DNA of 64,000 bases from Verrucomicrobiaceae bacterium (lineage in GTDB: Bacteria; Verrucomicrobiota; Verrucomicrobiia; Verrucomicrobiales; Verrucomicrobiaceae), in assembly GCA_016795485.1 (NCBI GenBank), contig JAEUHM010000025.1, positions 62,001-126,000 on the forward strand, read 5' to 3'. Of the stretch, positions 63,256 through 64,000 are shown piece by piece; position 1 is the first letter of the stretch, and the number at the start of each line of letters is the position of its first letter. Under the pieces are notes generated by a model. That model worked only from the letters and a program-made list of their open reading frames with translations. It searched no databases and had not been told where the DNA came from. The translations under genes and the position numbers were made by a program.

Positions 63256-64000
63256 CTAGAAGAAGTAGCCCATGATGAGGCGCACTTGGCTCTCAGGCTC
63301 GCCGTCAACATCGGACACTTGGAAGAGGCCAGCGAGAGTGGCAAAGAAAGAGCCCGCGCCCGGCTGGTTGTTGCCACTGGTGCGGTAGGAAATGTTGGGG
63401 CCAACGAAAAACACGTGGTCACCGGCTTCCGACCATTCTTCAAACTCGACCTCGTGCGTGCCCTCCACGCCAACAAAGAAAGTCGGTGTGATCTGGTAGC
63501 TGGCACCCGCTGTGTTTTCCCAGACTCCGACTCGTTCTGAGTAGTCGCTGCCTTCCCACTCCGCCTCCAAGATGGCGTTGTAGACCAGGGATAGGGGCCC
63601 AAAGTTTTTGTGGAGGATCAATTTGGCCTCCAGAGCAAACTTTTCTGGTCCGATGAGGATCTCACCATAGAGAGCCGATCCGATCCAATCGAGTGTCGGG
63701 TCGGTCATTGTATAGAGAACTTCGGCTCCAGCGGTGCGCCAAGTAGACTCAGAAGCACCATCGCGATCATCGAATCGCCAATCGGACAGATAGGCAGCGA
63801 GGATTAGATCGTCCGTCAGAGAGTATTCGAGCTCGTAGCGGAAATCCCAGACTGCTCCGTTGTCATAGTTCTTGTAGGTAAACCACGGCTCGATCTCCCA
63901 CAGTCCTTTGGGCATACCGCCCGCCTCATAGGAGTATACGAAGCGGCGATTGTAGGCTTGAGCCGAATCGGGAAGGAGACTTAGGCCGAGAATAGCCACC
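63256..64000 (-). CDS. Outer-membrane beta-barrel-like protein (5' end outside window)
   Basis: At least 247 codons, open to the right edge. The first in-frame start inside the window is a GTG at 63999, in the middle of what looks like a signal peptide (ending LLPDSAQA), so the true start is probably beyond the edge. The mature part has alternating aromatic beta-strands (RFVYSYEAGGMPKGLWEIEP, LEYSLTDDLILAAYLSDWRF, FFVGPNISYRTSG) and ends with RLIMGYFF, an aromatic C-terminus typical of outer-membrane barrels. It resembles the DUF6662-type transporter-like barrels. Function is unknown. Confidence 0.7.
   Translation of the reverse strand, partial: VAILGLSLLPDSAQAYNRRFVYSYEAGGMPKGLWEIEPWFTYKNYDNGAVWDFRYELEYSLTDDLILAAYLSDWRFDDRDGASESTWRTAGAEVLYTMTDPTLDWIGSALYGEILIGPEKFALEAKLILHKNFGPLSLVYNAILEAEWEGSDYSERVGVWENTAGASYQITPTFFVGVEGTHEVEFEEWSEAGDHVFFVGPNISYRTSGNNQPGAGSFFATLAGLFQVSDVDGEPESQVRLIMGYFF

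Overview
The window looks like chromosomal DNA of a Verrucomicrobiota bacterium, probably of the Prosthecobacter/Verrucomicrobium type. This is inferred from gene content, not from a marker gene. The signs are secreted sulfatases, a DUF1501 protein, a DUF1587/1592/1588-type cytochrome protein, a PVC-type dehydrogenase/cytochrome fusion, an ECF sigma factor coupled to a Ser/Thr kinase, a CSLREA/beta-helix surface protein, and a giant Rhs protein with 'DFAAxNxGQxK' repeats at its N-terminus. No rRNA, tRNA, CRISPR array or insertion sequence was recognised.

Layout. 1-5.5 kb: a minus-strand signalling unit (ECF sigma factor, membrane Ser/Thr kinase with a SUMF1-like outer domain, large secreted protein cut by the window edge). 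5.6-13 kb: a sugar-phosphate isomerase-like gene, a 1492-aa secreted beta-helix repeat protein, and a sulfamidase-like sulfatase whose 3' end is duplicated on the far side of the repeat-protein gene. 13-16 kb: a 42-bp tandem array, a small winged-helix regulator, an inverted REP-like pair, and a divergent LysR/bicupin pair. 16-27 kb: secreted catabolic genes (two sialidase-fold proteins, DMT permease, DUF1501, DUF4838, sulfatase, multi-domain cytochrome protein), with a small gene broken by one in-frame stop that is translationally linked to the sulfatase. 27-29.5 kb: an Lrp regulator, aminotransferase and CAAX-protease-like gene in a row. 29.5-42 kb: a 2030-aa TPR protein, a cytochrome lipoprotein, a DUF4175-like membrane protein, NadB and a thioredoxin-like protein. 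42-54.5 kb: an Rhs polymorphic toxin locus. 54.9-59 kb: a six-gene minus-strand run ending at a clear terminator and containing a secreted glutamate-racemase-like protein. 59.6-64 kb: SGNH-PVC-cytochrome fusion, cytochrome lipoprotein, and a beta-barrel protein cut by the edge.

The most system-like region is the Rhs locus. A full-length secreted Rhs protein (2537 aa) carries one C-terminal cargo and is followed by a candidate immunity gene. About 1 kb further on lies a displaced second C-terminal cassette. It starts inside the conserved Rhs core, has no proper start codon, and has its own candidate immunity gene. The two core segments share 131 of 133 bases in direct orientation, so one crossover could exchange the cargo. 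Both cargo modules also end in the same proline-rich tail with a 'PVIDLD.PVV' motif, so the variable part lies between two conserved ends.
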